This document shows positions 1 to 12,000 of a stretch of 64,000 bases of DNA, in pieces. The DNA comes from Mansonella perstans (lineage: Eukaryota > Nematoda > Chromadorea > Rhabditida > Onchocercidae). How positions within the stretch are numbered: position 1 is the first letter of the stretch; every line of letters begins with the position of its first letter. Made by a program: the position numbers and the translations under genes. Where the stretch lies: contig JBAMDO010000142.1 in the NCBI GenBank assembly GCA_037074765.1, forward strand, positions 62,001-126,000. Direction: 5' to 3'. The notes beneath the pieces are model-generated. The model worked only from the letters and a program-made list of their open reading frames with translations, was not told the origin of the DNA and searched no databases.

Positions 1-1176
1 TTCTAACTTTAAGCATATTTAAACTTATCTGATATTTATAAATATCGAGTTCTCAACATTTTAGATATTTTAACTTGTATATATTATACATGTATTTTAT
101 TGTTACATGGACAATTTTAAAATATACACAATAATTAAAGATGTTAAATTTTATAGATATCTGTTGATGACCTGATTGTATTTAGCGGTGAAGTTCCACA
201 AAGCACGCCATATAAAACCGGTGTATTGTCGATCTCGCTACGAGAAGAATAACTTATTTAATACTTGCTACGTTTAGCATTCTTTCTTACTGATTATCCA
301 TTTAATAATCGTTTTGATAAATAAAACCCGAACTTGTCAGGATATCTCACATTATATACTATTTATATTTTCATTATAATTAGAATAACAAATAATGGTT
401 GGTAAGTAAGGACCGAAAAAAATGATACATTAACTAAATCATCAATTAAATCTGAAGAGTTCAAATATCTGAAATGCTGAATAAATAGTTTTGAAGTAAA
501 TAGGAGTGGATTAAGTAAATTATTATCGTCGAGACTTTTCGCCACAGCATACAATTAGGTTGCTACTGTGTAAACCACTCACTAATTTGCTTTATCAAAG
601 AATAAAACAAATTCTAGTATAAGATGCCTAACTCATTTGGTGCTATTCATTGCTTTCAAATGAACAATTAATATGGGAGATAAAATTTTTTTTTAATTTC
701 ATGAGTGAAACTACGCGATATATTTGTGAAAAGATTCTTTTTAATGAGTGCTTTTTGTTCGATTCGTAAAGACAATAAATTTACTTAATCCTGATACAAT
801 CGGTCAAACATTGTTTCATTCTGGAAAGGTTTTTTTGACATATAATCGGTTCAAATTATTTTAAATTTAGCATAGGTTAATGAAATAGAAATGCCGATGC
901 AGTTATTAATTCTTCAAATGATCTTAGGATGTTGCGAATCAAAATAAAAAAAGTTCCATCAACGCGCACCAAAAAGGAGACATAAGTGGTACCAAAAAAA
1001 AAAAAAGGAAACATAATACATATATCAATAGTAACTATAATATTAGAGATTACGGATGTTCATTCGGATTGAAATTTGTCCTTGGTAAAACTATCAAAGC
1101 TTAATCAAGCGGCAAGTAATCATTATTATTCCAGAATAAAGATATAGTAACATCATCACTGTTGGAGCTTCTATTT
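1..1176. other. Intergenic, no gene seen
   Basis: AT-rich sequence with short homopolymer runs. Reading both strands I see no exon with a plausible acceptor, donor and recognisable protein content. The 63-codon minus-strand open frame near 363-554 has no family motif. Confidence 0.6.
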
Positions 1177-1289
1177 ATGGCTATTGTTTTCAATTTAAAA
1201 GTGCGCAAGTCGATAACAATTTCTGAAATATCTGATCGTCCCGAAGAACTAAACAAATCAAATGCTTTATTAGCTCTCGATGAATATAA
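1177..1289 (+). CDS. Possible first exon of an unrecognised gene
   Basis: An ATG at 1177 opens 37 codons (begins MAIVFNLKVRKS) and runs into a good donor, AA|GTAAGT, at 1289/1290, leaving phase 2. A CAG acceptor at about 1475 would add about 14 residues (KETLQKFGSS...) and then a stop, giving a protein of about 52 aa. A further short open exon-like stretch follows a T-rich CAG at about 1989. I do not recognise the protein, and there is no clear trans-splice acceptor just before the ATG. It may be a small gene or chance. Confidence 0.25.
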
Positions 1290-2785
1290 GTAAGTTTTCT
1301 CTAGATTTGTTCAATGAGAGATTTTTAGATTTTTGAAGCATCTATGTGCGCTAACTAAGTTGAACGTTAATGATTTAAACACTGGCCGTATAACAAAAAA
1401 AAAAAAAAAAAAGAAAAAATGATATGTTATTTATTTGGCAATTCTTAATTATCAGTATTTCTCCATGCTCTCAGAGAAACTTTACAGAAATTTGGATCTT
1501 CGAATGATAAAACTTAATGGAACTAATCTTGTTGAAGTGATCCAAGAAATGCAATGATTCCGATAACAAAGTTAAAAATCCGGTTTGTTTCTATCATTTT
1601 TTTTCTCTGCTTTTCAGATAGCAACGAAAAGATATTTTGAACTACGTTTCAGTTATCCTTTAAAAATAACACGTAAATTTTTATCATTAAAGTTTTTTCT
1701 TTTTGACCAAAGTTAATTCAAATATTCAATTATCAGCAAAAGTAATAAGAATGAACATTAAGACAATTATATAATTATATAAGCATAGGTAATAAACAGT
1801 TATATGAATATAGGTGCAATATCGATATTTTATTAAAAGATTTAGTTAATAAAACTGTAGAAAAAAATCTTGAATAAAAGATCAACATTCAGAATAAAAA
1901 ACCTACATTCAAAATAAATCTTGAATTAAAACAATTTTTAGAAAAGAATGCTATCAATAACTAATAAACAAAAGTGAATTTTTTTCAGGATGACATAAAT
2001 CAAGTAAAGGACGATATGAATCTGCTCTATTGTAATTACAGGGTTTCCTAATTTAAGATTTGTCAATCCTTTCTACCCTTAGATTTCTTGTTGATAGAAT
2101 GATATCATCATGTCAAAAACTTAACTGGTAAACGTGAACAAGTGCATCTTTTTTATTCCAACTTCTTCAGTACCATTTGCCAAAATTTGAGAACCAAATA
2201 CAGAGAGAAATGTCATCACCTAATAACTGAGCTCACCATTTCGAATCTCTTGCTTTTGGTTGCTTTTCACTTATAAGATGGAATTATTAGTTCTGATATC
2301 ATTCTATAATCCAATAAGAAGTGTACCCTTAAATCGACTTAGGTAACGACGTTTCTGATTCCATGCTATTTAGGTTCAACAACGAGATACAATGATTCAG
2401 CACTTTGCTCAGGCGATAATCCCAATGGAATATTCTTCCATTCTACTGGATTACAAGTTGACCAACGATGATTATTACTAGAAGCATTGCTTGCATCTCT
2501 TGTTTTTTGTTGTTTTTCACCTTTAATAATCACAAGATTTTACAAATAATTGAATTCTTGAAATCCTAAGATCAGATTCATTATTAGATTCAAACACGAT
2601 CGCATAAGTATTATAAATTATTAACAGAGAGTAAAGTGCAAAATTTACTCTTATAAAGCTTCTCATAATGGCGTCGTATTCTGTTCATATCTGTCAACGA
2701 TTGAGATGGTGTTATGAATATGTATTTAAATAAATAAAAAGATAAATAAAAACGAGAAAAAATGGAAATGGAAAAATATAATTAT
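1290..2785. other. Non-coding, downstream flank of LAS1
   Basis: No supported exon beyond the weak candidate noted before it. Composition is AT-rich with scattered poly-A/T. It lies 3' of the minus-strand LAS1 gene, so its right end should hold that gene's 3' UTR. Confidence 0.5.
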
Positions 2786-5700
2786 CTAACTTTCTTTCTG
2801 CATCATTGAATTTCGCAAGTTTTTGACAGTTTTGAAGGATGTAACAATATCGGAGGAAGCATTAGATGTTGATGTTTCTGAGGTAATCGTTTTTTTAGAG
2901 GACAGAATTGCTAGTTGCCTGAAGGCATGCTTCTCCTTCTCTGTTATCTTTTCAATTTTCATTAGAACTCTGAAATTTGAATTCAGCAAAAAATCGGGGA
3001 CATTTCAAACCAATGAAAATTTGAAACTCCATCTTATTTCTCATAAAAGAACGCATAAACTACAAGATGTTAAAAAGTGGTCGTGGTAGCTTCCAACGAG
3101 GAGTTCGGATTGCGCTTCTATCATTTCTATAGTAGTGTAGTTATTTTCGACCAGATGCTTTAGAAAAGAACTATAAATCTTTAAAAAACTAAAAGAAGAT
3201 TAGAAAAAACTTACTTATCAAAATGGGCTTCTCTTAATTTCTCTGGACCCAATATTATCATTTTCAAAATTCTCTCCCAATCAGATTGAGTTAGGACATT
3301 TGCTGAAAGGAAATATATTTAAAAACAGAAATTCGTTTAAACTGTGGGTGAAACACCGACAAGTTTTAATACTATCAACTACCATAAAAAATTAACAAAA
3401 TCTCTGTCAACCGGAACACTAAAAAGACTGAGTGCTTCAATAACAATGTCAACTTATATTTAACAAATCAGGAATAATTGCTGACATTTTACATATGCGG
3501 TTAATATCCGATCACTCCATGCAATCAATTGCCGTTTCTGTATCGGCTGCACTTCACTACCAGATAAAGTTTCAAGAAGCTGAAAGGAGATTCAAGAAGC
3601 TTCAAGAAGCTCTTGTAATAGAGAAAGCATAATTTTACCACCGTTTAAAAAACTTTACATATAAGTTATTTATCGCATAACCTTTTAATTTTTGTATTAA
3701 AGTCTAATATAGAAACAGAAAATTGATTCTTCATCATAATATACATGTTCTGATATTGAAGTAATGAATCATTTATCCACCTTATTTTTACTGATAATCA
3801 AATCTCTTTGCAAGTTTTGGATTTTGCAACAATCTCCCACCGAACTTGACCTAACTGAACTGCAATATCTGGACTGTAACAAATAAAGCCAGGAGCTTTT
3901 TTTTTAATTTCAAGATCATCCAGTACAATAACTTAGCTAATATGCCAGATTACTTAACCAACAAAGTTGCTCTACTGCACATTTATTCCAATTTATTAAA
4001 GAATAATGTATATAACTGTTGACCACTCGCACTATATAAACAGGAGAGTCATTTGAAATTTTAAAACTAATTTCTGTATGAGCAGTGCCCTTTAAATTTT
4101 CCCCGAATTATCCGCCAGTACTGTTTGTTACGTTAAAGAAGAATAATATACCTGAACTTTTGCATAATTATTTAAAGCAAACTAACGAAGACTTCAACAA
4201 AAGTCTATTTTCACGACAATAAAATTTACCTGAAAGAGTAACTCGAGCAACATTTTAGCCTCATTTAGGTAATGAAAGACCGGTCTCCAGAAAAGTTGCA
4301 AATCTGCTGGAATAGTCCATGAATCTCCACTTTCTAAAACTAGAAAAATTTCTTAAATGACAAGTTAATTATTTTTCGAAACCAAAAAATTCGTTACCAC
4401 TTAAATCTCCTATTTGCTATTACATCAATATAGCACCTCGTACAAATGAAATTTTGACATAAAATGCAACTAGTAAATCAAGCCCATACCTGCTAATAAA
4501 TCACATTCAATTGACTTAATTTGTTTCTCGTTTAAAATCAAATATCCTTCCTTTAAAAATACTTCCAGGAATTCCCTGAAATGATGAATAATTCAATTCT
4601 ATATCCAACTTTAGGTCCACGAAGTTCTATAAAATAAACACAATAAACAGCATATAAAAAATTATCTAAAGCAACCTACGGCAGCAAAAGAAATTCTAAA
4701 TTTTCATTAATTAAACATTTCCTAGTAAATCAATAACTGATTTATTATTTAACTGAGTTAAATAAAACAATAACTTTTTAAAATTCGAAATATTTTTAGA
4801 GAATAATTAATGTATTCGATCGAAGAAAGAGTCCATTTCTTGCTTTCAAAAAATAATAACATGAAAGTAATTGAGAAACAATCAAAGAGAGAAAAAAAAT
4901 TTGTGTGGCACAGACAGTAACTGAAATGAAAACTGTGAATGAGTGAGAATTTCATTATTGTGAATGAAAGAAAATTTCAAACAATTTACCAAGGATGCAT
5001 CATGATGAACATCTCCATTTTTGTTAAAATCTTCAGCAATTTCATATTCGTGTTTCGCTTCTCTTTTTTCTGACGAGCAGATGAACTCATCTGAAGAGTA
5101 TCAAAAGTTGCTAATTCGGTGATAATAATGATATGACGGCCATATGATAATAATAATAATAAAGAGTTGATTTTACACTAATTATATTATATTCCTCTTT
5201 TCTATTTTGGTCAGATTGAGCAACCCAATAACAATTTTTTCGAAATTCATTCGCTTTTTTTTTAATTTTTGTTTTTTGATTTAACGGTACTTCAACTACC
5301 ATTTGTAAAGAACAATACATAAAGCGATCAATTAAGTCAATAGCTTCTTGTTGCAGTTGATTTTCATCATTCTTATTTTGACTATTCAAATTAAACCCAA
5401 TGGTTTCAGCAACTGGTCTTGACCAGTGATGATCCTGAAAAAAAGTCTAACAATATATTTTTACAATGTAAATAGCTTTTGAGAGAATTTAATTGATTTA
5501 GAAAAACTTATTTATTAATAGCTTCACATAGTTCGCTTGAAATATCTTCTTTAATTAGAAAATCAAATAACGCAATAACCAATCCTAAATATGTCTATAA
5601 AAAAAAAACACACACAAAAGATCAGACGGCAATCTATCGACATTCATCTATAAATTAAACCTAAACTGCAATACTTTGTGTACTATAAAAATTTACCCAA

Positions 5701-8700
5701 AGCCAATTTCGACAGTAACTTGCTGCCTGCCGTAAATTTTCTAACGATGGGAGATGCGAATGAGCTGCACTATGTCGAATATCAATTACCCATTGTGGAA
5801 TCCCAACCTAAAATAATTCAAAACCTGAGAAGAAATTGTAATACGTAAGTAATAGTTAATTTCGTCCTAACTGACTCTTTAAGACTTTTTTTTGTCATCA
5901 CAAAATTCTGATGGGTATGAAATCATCAAACACTTGCATAACCAATAGCTGTTGCAATTGATTTGAACGCACAATTCGACTGGCATATTTCGTTAACATA
6001 ATTCACAAATCTACAAAAAAAGAAAATTGTTTAGTTTCACGCTTTCTTAAAATTTTCTCATTGGTCATTTGGTGAATTATATCCTGGCTTTAATGTAAAT
6101 AGAAAATGACGATAATAAGTAAAGGAAAAATTTTTTGTAAACGTAATTCACAAATCGATTTTTTTTAGTGATTTCCTGTTTTAAAAAAAATCGAGGATTA
6201 GAAATTTATGAGATAGAAGCAATTTTAAGCTGATTTATGACAAAAAAACAAAATGTCAATTAATTTTCGGAATTTTTCAGTTTGAGTGAATAGTGACCTT
6301 TTCAAAACCTAATAATTCTTATCCTATCACCTATTAGTACCAATTGTGAATGAAAGAAATTCACTGTACACTTCCAAACAATCTTGCTTCAAGACTATAG
6401 CTCTCGCATTTTCCTGATTTATGGCTTTTAACATTATTTTTTTAATACTATTCCAATTTCCAATTCAGTACTGATTGTAAAACGGTTCCTTCAAATGCAG
6501 TGAAAAAAGAGAAACTTATTTGAAGACATTTAAAATAAGAGAAATATGATGATTTAGTTTCATAAATTAGATAAATGATTTTTTTTTCCATTGGCCGAAG
6601 TTGAATTTTAAACATTATATTATTATTTAACAGCTTTGATGTAAATTTTTTTTTGATCTTATGCAGTAAATTGAAAAAAAATAATTTTTTCTTTAAAGTA
6701 ATAGAAGCAAATTGGCATAGTAGCAGCAGTATATGCGAAGAAGCTGTATTAAACACTCCAACAGCAATGGTGAGGTTTGCATTTTCATATTATGTCCCTG
6801 CACTTGAATCTGTCAAAAAACTCGAAAATTAGAAAAAAGAAAATAAAAAGTCGAATGGCAGGAGGAAGATAAATAAGGAACTTGGAGATAGAAAACCAAC
6901 TTTTTTCGGGATTTTCTGCCGTGCAAATCAAAAAATTGACACTTTTCTTTTCTCACCTAAAATATTCTCATGGATCGATTTCTCAATTTTGGAAAAATTT
7001 ATTTTCATCTCTCATATATCCCTGCCTCATTTTTCATTACCATCATTACAATCAGTATTGCCAGTGAAAATACTTCACTAATTAAATTTCCTGCTTCCAA
7101 TAAAACTCTCATAATCCAAATATCTGACAAACGTAACTTCCCAAAATTTCTAGTAATGCCTGCAACAGCAAAGTACCTAATAGAAAATGTTCGAGTTTTA
7201 TATATGCGAACAGCATAAAAAGGATGTGGTAAAAAAATATGAGAACAGTTGCCAAGGAAATATTTGCAGTTCGAAATGGATGTCACGATATTATATGATC
7301 GGAAATATGTTTTGGCAGAAGCTAACTTGGAAATGACATCCGGTACAGCTGCCACCATAGTCTTACCAGGTTTACAGATATTCTTGATTTCATTCATTTT
7401 GGTTCTCATTGTTGTTTGATGCCTGTTTTTTACGTTTATTGTTTCTCTCACATATGTTTTAGTAACAGCACTAATTGCAGTAAGTTTAAATAATTATTAA
7501 TTAGTCAAAGGCTAAAATTCTCCAAAAGAATATTTTCACGTCCATTTTAGATCTTTCCACTTTTTTACAATAAATTTATATATCCATGTTCTTTTATTAT
7601 TATTGCGTATACTTCAAAAGATAATTGACTATTTTCTTTCGAAATAAATTTTAGTAAAATTTCTTGCGTAATTCATACATAGCTCTAAGGTCATGAATGG
7701 TATGAGAGCAAACAGTTAGATATCATATGCTCAACAATAAGCTTGCGCATTTTCAAAATAATTCTTTAACATTGCTACATCTTGGAAATCTCTTATAAGG
7801 TATAAGATTTGACAATGATTGAGACTAACCCTTCATTTCCAATGTGAATTTGAAAGTGAAATTAACCGAATAATATTTGTGAAGCAGAATGCCAATAATT
7901 CGAGTAATCACTTTCTTCATTGAACTTTTTATAAATAAACAATTTAGAATTTGAATTTCTATTCTAAGCCTAATTTATAATGCGTTTAAATAAATTATAT
8001 AATTCCCTAAAAAAACTTTAAAATTCACTAACCTAATAATCGCAGTACAATAAGCGAGTTTTACATTTCCGATACCGAACCAATCATCACATTTGGTTTC
8101 TTTATCCATAATTACTGCACGCAACAACATTTCAGTCATATCCGCAGCCATGTGCACCGAATCTCCTGACCTGAATGAGATTAAAGATGATATTATGTAA
8201 TTTAGAAATTCTGTCAAGTGCAATTTGGAAGAACCAGAGCTATATGAATTAGCAATAACAGCTAGCAGCATTAATTCTTTTCCGGAATAAATGGATGCAT
8301 GTCACATCCTATACTGCAATCAAAACAAATAACACTCTAATGAAAAATAATGGGAATAAAAATTGCCTGAGAGAATAAGTGTTTGAAATGATTATAAATT
8401 ATATATGATTCACGAAAATTCATAAAATTGGCTTCCTTATCTGTGGCAAAAAAGATTAATACAAACACCCGCTGATCCCTGCCGCAATGGTACAAGTCGA
8501 TATGCTGATAACTCCCTCTACAGATAACAAGTATAACTAAAGAGAAAACATACACTAAACAATCATAACAACCCAATATTATGATAACAATTTTTCTTTT
8601 TCATATAACTACTGATGACTAATAAAGATGAAATAATAGAACAGAGGGAAAGTCAACCTTGCCTTCCATGACACAATTAATGCAACGGCATGTTTTAATT

Positions 8701-9030
8701 CGGATACTTGATTACTTTGATATACATTTTTTACAATATCCCACTCACGCCTGAAAAGAATATTTCTTTAGAAAAAAAAAAGCTAATTTCAAGCTTTAAA
8801 AGTAATAAACGAAAACTTTGCTAAAAATTTAAATACACAGACTAAGCTTATTTCTTATGAGTTCGAGAAAAGATATATAAAGCGCGAAATCCCTTCAATA
8901 TTTCAGGTTCTCGAGGTCATCGTTCTCTTTCACAACAGTGAGCATAATTCTTGTTAGCAGTATCTTAGTATTTTGTAAATAAATCAATTAACCTGGTGAA
9001 TGGTACTTGAACTCCTTTGAAATTTGCCAT
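2786..9030 (-). CDS. LAS1: LAS1-like pre-rRNA endoribonuclease (HEPN family)
   Basis: Exons, N to C: 8993-9030, 8658-8750, 8033-8170, 5932-6010, 5697-5807, 5177-5434, 4990-5090, 4490-4575, 4230-4339, 3486-3579, 3215-3302, 2786-2969. All phases agree, giving about 459 aa. The N-terminal half is the Las1 HEPN domain: W-rich start (REWDIVKNVY), WKAR, RFVN, then IPQWVIDIRHSAAH, which carries the catalytic R-x4-H (R127, H132), followed by LPSLENLR and NWLWDHHW, equivalent to the family WLxxxYW. The C-terminal half has the helical WEFLEVFLKEGYLI and FWRPVFHYL segments that follow HEPN in metazoan LAS1L, and a Ser/Thr/Lys-rich tail ending at TAG 2786. Family role: with the Grc3/NOL9 kinase it cleaves ITS2 during 60S ribosome maturation in the nucleus/nucleolus. 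The 2 kb intron between exons 3 and 4 holds a weak antisense gene candidate. Exon 10 uses a weak T|GTCAGC donor, chosen because only it keeps frame. Confidence 0.9.
6970..7419 (+). CDS. Candidate nested gene: small secreted protein with GPI-anchor-like tail
   Basis: It lies inside the 6011-8032 intron of LAS1, on the opposite strand. The ATG at 6970 opens a frame with a hydrophobic segment (ASFFITIITISIAS) like a signal sequence. That frame ends at 7216-7218. A second open frame ends at TGA 7417 with a small-residue patch (TSGTAA), a spacer and a hydrophobic C-terminus (IFLISFILVLIVV), the layout of a GPI-attachment signal. Joining them by a GT-AG intron 7189-7248 gives exons 6970-7188 and 7249-7419 and about 129 aa, with no cysteines. 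The short intron lacks a good polypyrimidine tract, and overlapping frames stay open too, so this could be chance. No family recognised. Confidence 0.25.
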
Positions 9031-12000
9031 TATTAATCGAATCCAATAACAAAAGGAAAGTTATGACAAAATCACCCGCTGCATCTATGAAATTCACCAA
9101 ATTTTCTCAGTCTTCACTGCAAAAATCAGGAAGGAATTTAATAACTGACGGGCCTTTTAAAGCAAAACATGAAAAATAAAGCATGCAAATTCTGTATATT
9201 CGATTCCTCAACAACAGTAAATCGCTCCTAATTAGTAAGTGCTACTCTTCCAACAACTGTTTCTACAGATGTTTACAGCAAATAACATTTTACATCCTAC
9301 TACGAACGTCGTCATTTTATTCCTCAATGATTTAAAAAAAAAAAAAAAAAAAGATTCGAAAAGGTCAAATTTACCAGCCATGAAAAACTTATAAACAAAG
9401 TGAATACCCTAAAGCTATCATCTAATTATATAACTTATACACTAAGCTATCCCTTAATTATAAATCTACAAGGTAAGGTAAGATCTATTTAATTAGCCTA
9501 TATTTCGATGCAAAATTCTTGAGCAATAAAAAAATGAAAATTATTTATTCGAAAAAATTTTCAGCGGCAGGTAAACAAAACTTGATTTGTTTATTTTTCT
9601 TCCTAAGATAAATAAGGCAAAAAATAGAGAGAAATAAATAATTTTCCACATATTGAAAAAATCATTTCGAATTAAGCAAAAAAAAAAAAAAAATAAAATA
9701 GGTTTTATCGATGACACAAATTTGCTTAGTACGCATAGAATGATAGTTTATTCATCTTAATGATTGAATGAATAAAATTACCTTTCTCTGTTCAACTTAA
9801 ATTTGTTATCCATGTCGTATGTAAATCAAAATATTTCTTTTTTGAATTTAAATCATTCAATAAATTCGATTTAATAAACATCTCAAGGAGAAGGAGAGGA
9901 AGACAAAAAATTCCACTAATAACAAAATATCTCAGTACCGATAGCCTTTGATAATAATTCATAATATCGGAGTACCAAAACAGATTTTACACTAGTGAAA
10001 CATTTGGTAGAAATTAAAATGAATAATATATGATATTATAAATACAAAAATGAATGACCTGAGAATAAAGCTCTATCAAATCTTGTGGTAAAGCATAGTA
10101 GTAATTCATTACAAATTTGTTTTGAATAATAAGTAGGCACAAAATAGATAAATGTAAAAATTTCGAAAAAATATAAAAAAAAAGAAGAAAATGAAATTCA
10201 AAAATTGATTAACATATTTGATTGGAATGTAAGAACTGGAATTAATAAGAGAAATCATTAATACATATTTCAAATTATAGTAAGAATGTATAAAAGGATT
10301 AGATTTGACTAATTAAGAAATGATTTGCTAATTATGATAAATTAGAAAAAATGATTTAAACAAATAATTGCTGCAACATTAATTGACCTATGAGTAGACA
10401 AAAAAAAACATTGCAACATTTTTTAATGAGGCCATTTCGTCAGGTCACGAAATATGCAACGTAAGACGAAAGATGCTAAGTATAGCAGTGAGGAATAATT
10501 AGTAAGTGAATAAAATTTTATTTATTCAAGCAGATGACAAACTTTTAATTCCAATTAAAAGAATTGCAATTTTCTGCGGCAAATAAATGCACAAATTAAA
10601 TTTGAAAAAATATTTCTGCATTTTTCGCAAATTTTTTTTTTAACAAAATTTCTACAGAAAGGAATAAATGAAATCATAAATTTCTACAGAAAAAAGAGAT
10701 ATAAATGAAAAATAAAAAATGAAAAAAAAAAAAAAAAAAACAATTAGCATCACTTTATCATTTGTTTCAAAGCATAGAATTGGCAAAAATTAAAATGGGA
10801 ATCTAATTTAAAAGAATGATGGAAATTTGATTTACTACAAATAGATATATTTTATAATAGCATTACTAAAAAAATAAGAACTGGAAAAAACAAAAAAAAA
10901 CGAATTAAATATAAAGACTGATTTCCTCAATGCTGATTACTAAAATTTGTATGCCGAAAATTTATAACTTACTACGACAAAAGTTTCTTATAGTATTTAT
11001 TGAACATTTTTATATTTCTTATGACTATTTACGACTTCGTTTCGTGCAATTTAATTATCATATCAGCAAGACAATCTCAACAATATTTCAGGCTATCATT
11101 TCCAACTAATCATTCCTATCAATCACTTTGATTTTGATCAACTCATGCTAATTGTTGTGTGTGTGTAGTTTGTAGTATATTTTGTTGATTTCAACATTTT
11201 TGTCGCTAAGCCAACAGAATTTGCAATCAGTTTCGACATATGATATTGAACGCGTCAACTTTAAGTATATTTGGATCACAAAAGTTTTAATACGACAACT
11301 TAATGATCATGGAGTAATAATCTTATATGTGTATCATCAAAATTTGCAACCGTTCATTGACAAATGGCTTTTCAATGGTCTTTACAAATACATGGCACAA
11401 CATTTTGCAATGATAAGTTTTTATTTGTTTGTTACTTATTTATTTTATTATTTATTTACTTATGTATTTAATGTGCTGCTACTGCTCCTACTGAAATTAA
11501 ATTTCTAAAATTATAAAGTGATACTTCAAAAAATTTCATCTATCTTCAATCGATATATTCCATTCCTTCATTATCTTCAATCAATGCAGTTCGTCGCTTG
11601 TGTGATCGAATCTTTTATGATATATGATGAGTTTAAAGGAGAAATGAAATGGAATAGTGATAATATTTGAAATGTTTTCATAATTTTGATTTTTTTACTT
11701 ACTTTTGGAGGTTATATGTGAGCAAGTATTGTGTTTAAATCTTACAAATGAAAACGATTGTGAAACATTGATCTTTGCCGATTGTGCTGAAAAATTGTAA
11801 CATCAAGCTATTGATTACATTGTAATCTCTCTCGAAGAGTAAACACTGATATTAGTGAAATAAAGTTTTTAAGGAAATTAGATGAAATTTCAAAAAATTA
11901 AATGTAAGAGTGAAAGAATAAAAAAAAGGAAAATTATCAGTACAAGTTTCTAATTCTTTAATTCGTTTAATATATGTAAATAAATGAATTCACATGATTG

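Noticed and set aside
2823..3089. Plus-strand open frame of 88 codons
   Set aside because: It is antisense to the last LAS1 exon, which fits the gene model.
5508..5594. A constitutive LAS1 exon (reads TYLGLVIALFDFLIKED)
   Set aside because: It ends in an in-frame TAA right before the only GT. Joining the flanking exons directly keeps phase and restores the family WLxxxHW motif. Kept only as a poison-exon idea.
7005..7451. Minus-strand open frame of 148 codons within the LAS1 intron
   Set aside because: No motif, and it would need to be part of LAS1, whose exon phases are already satisfied; probably the shadow of the plus-strand candidate or chance.
11182..11508. Plus-strand open frame of 108 codons
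   Set aside because: Hydrophobic low-complexity end, no splice or start context, no family.
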